A DNA stretch of 64,000 nt, taken from positions 39,094 through 103,093 of the forward strand of contig CAJUHM010000001.1 of assembly GCA_910586475.1 (NCBI GenBank), in the 5' to 3' direction. The DNA comes from an uncultured Muribaculaceae bacterium. Lineage in GTDB: Bacteria; Bacteroidota; Bacteroidia; Bacteroidales; Muribaculaceae. Within the stretch, counting starts at the first letter, position 1; each line of letters begins with the position of its first letter. Below are positions 63,906-64,000 of this stretch, one piece after another. The translations under genes and the position numbers were made by a program. Below the pieces are notes generated by a model. That model was not told the DNA's origin, made no database searches, and saw nothing but the letters and a program-made list of their open reading frames with translations.

Positions 63906-64000
63906 CGATTTTTCTTCTTAAAAATCTCTAATATAGGTCGCGAAAATCAGGGCTGACGCATCTTAATTTTTTACAACATCAAAACTTTTTAAGGCATAAA

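Noticed and set aside
1..64000. CRISPR arrays, tRNA and rRNA genes, phage genes, restriction or toxin-antitoxin systems
   Set aside because: No regularly spaced repeats, no cloverleaf with anticodon and CCA context, and no matching families were found by reading both strands; very short RNAs could still be missed.

Overview
The window is a stretch of chromosome from a Bacteroidales gut bacterium. It has SusC/SusD outer-membrane glycan uptake genes, Bacteroidota promoters (TAnnTTTG at -7), menaquinone, LpxA and RND-pump genes, a type IX secretion cluster and moderately GC-rich codon use. Together these fit the family Muribaculaceae best, but that placement is a judgement from gene content and not a database match. 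No rRNA, tRNA, CRISPR array or phage was seen.

Layout. 1-797: a terminator and one small orphan reading frame. 798-3668: a secreted GH20 hexosaminidase. 3980-6189: flavodiiron protein and malate dehydrogenase. 6622-10993: yceD-rpmF-fabH-era-der housekeeping run. 11088-12251 (minus): GH33 sialidase. 12337-14223 (minus): a long RelA/SpoT protein whose hydrolase half looks intact and whose synthetase half looks decayed. 14345-21876 (minus): a SecB-like small protein and the type IX secretion genes porT-porP-gldK-gldL-gldM-gldN. 22218-22967: a potassium-channel-like protein with an odd pore loop, flanked by two related palindromes. 23119-29897 (minus): yebC, pheT, a multidomain extracellular nuclease and lpxA. 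30005-35958 (minus): a complete RND efflux operon with a candidate operator. 36279-40238 (minus): M13 peptidase, menG/ubiE, purC. 40493-43258: mtnN-luxS-AlbA_2-GT2, four genes each overlapping the next by 4 bp. 43442-46819: pRiA4b-ORF3-like protein, ruvX, def, ettA. 46934-47112: a likely free-standing small RNA. 47311-49347: SH3 protein and purB (minus). 49856-59689: a polysaccharide utilization locus with SusC, SusD, a catalytically dead GH18-like lipoprotein, a LamG lipoprotein, an active-looking GH18 endoglycosidase and an unknown lipoprotein. 59755-60720: a decayed IS3-family element. 60857-63784 (minus): secDF.

How it fits together. A host-glycan theme recurs: GH20, GH33 and the GH18 locus could together strip and import N-glycan or mucin sugars. 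The type IX secretion genes lie close to two proteins (GH20 and the nuclease) that end in sorting-domain-like tails, so machine and probable cargo are near each other. No dedicated regulator (hybrid two-component, SusR or ECF sigma/anti-sigma) lies next to the utilization locus within the window.

No wholly new multi-gene defence or mobile system was recognised. The best leads are the decayed RSH synthetase, the noncanonical channel filter with its flanking palindromes, the luxS-coupled operon, the small RNA candidate and the pseudo-GH18 plus GH18 pair.
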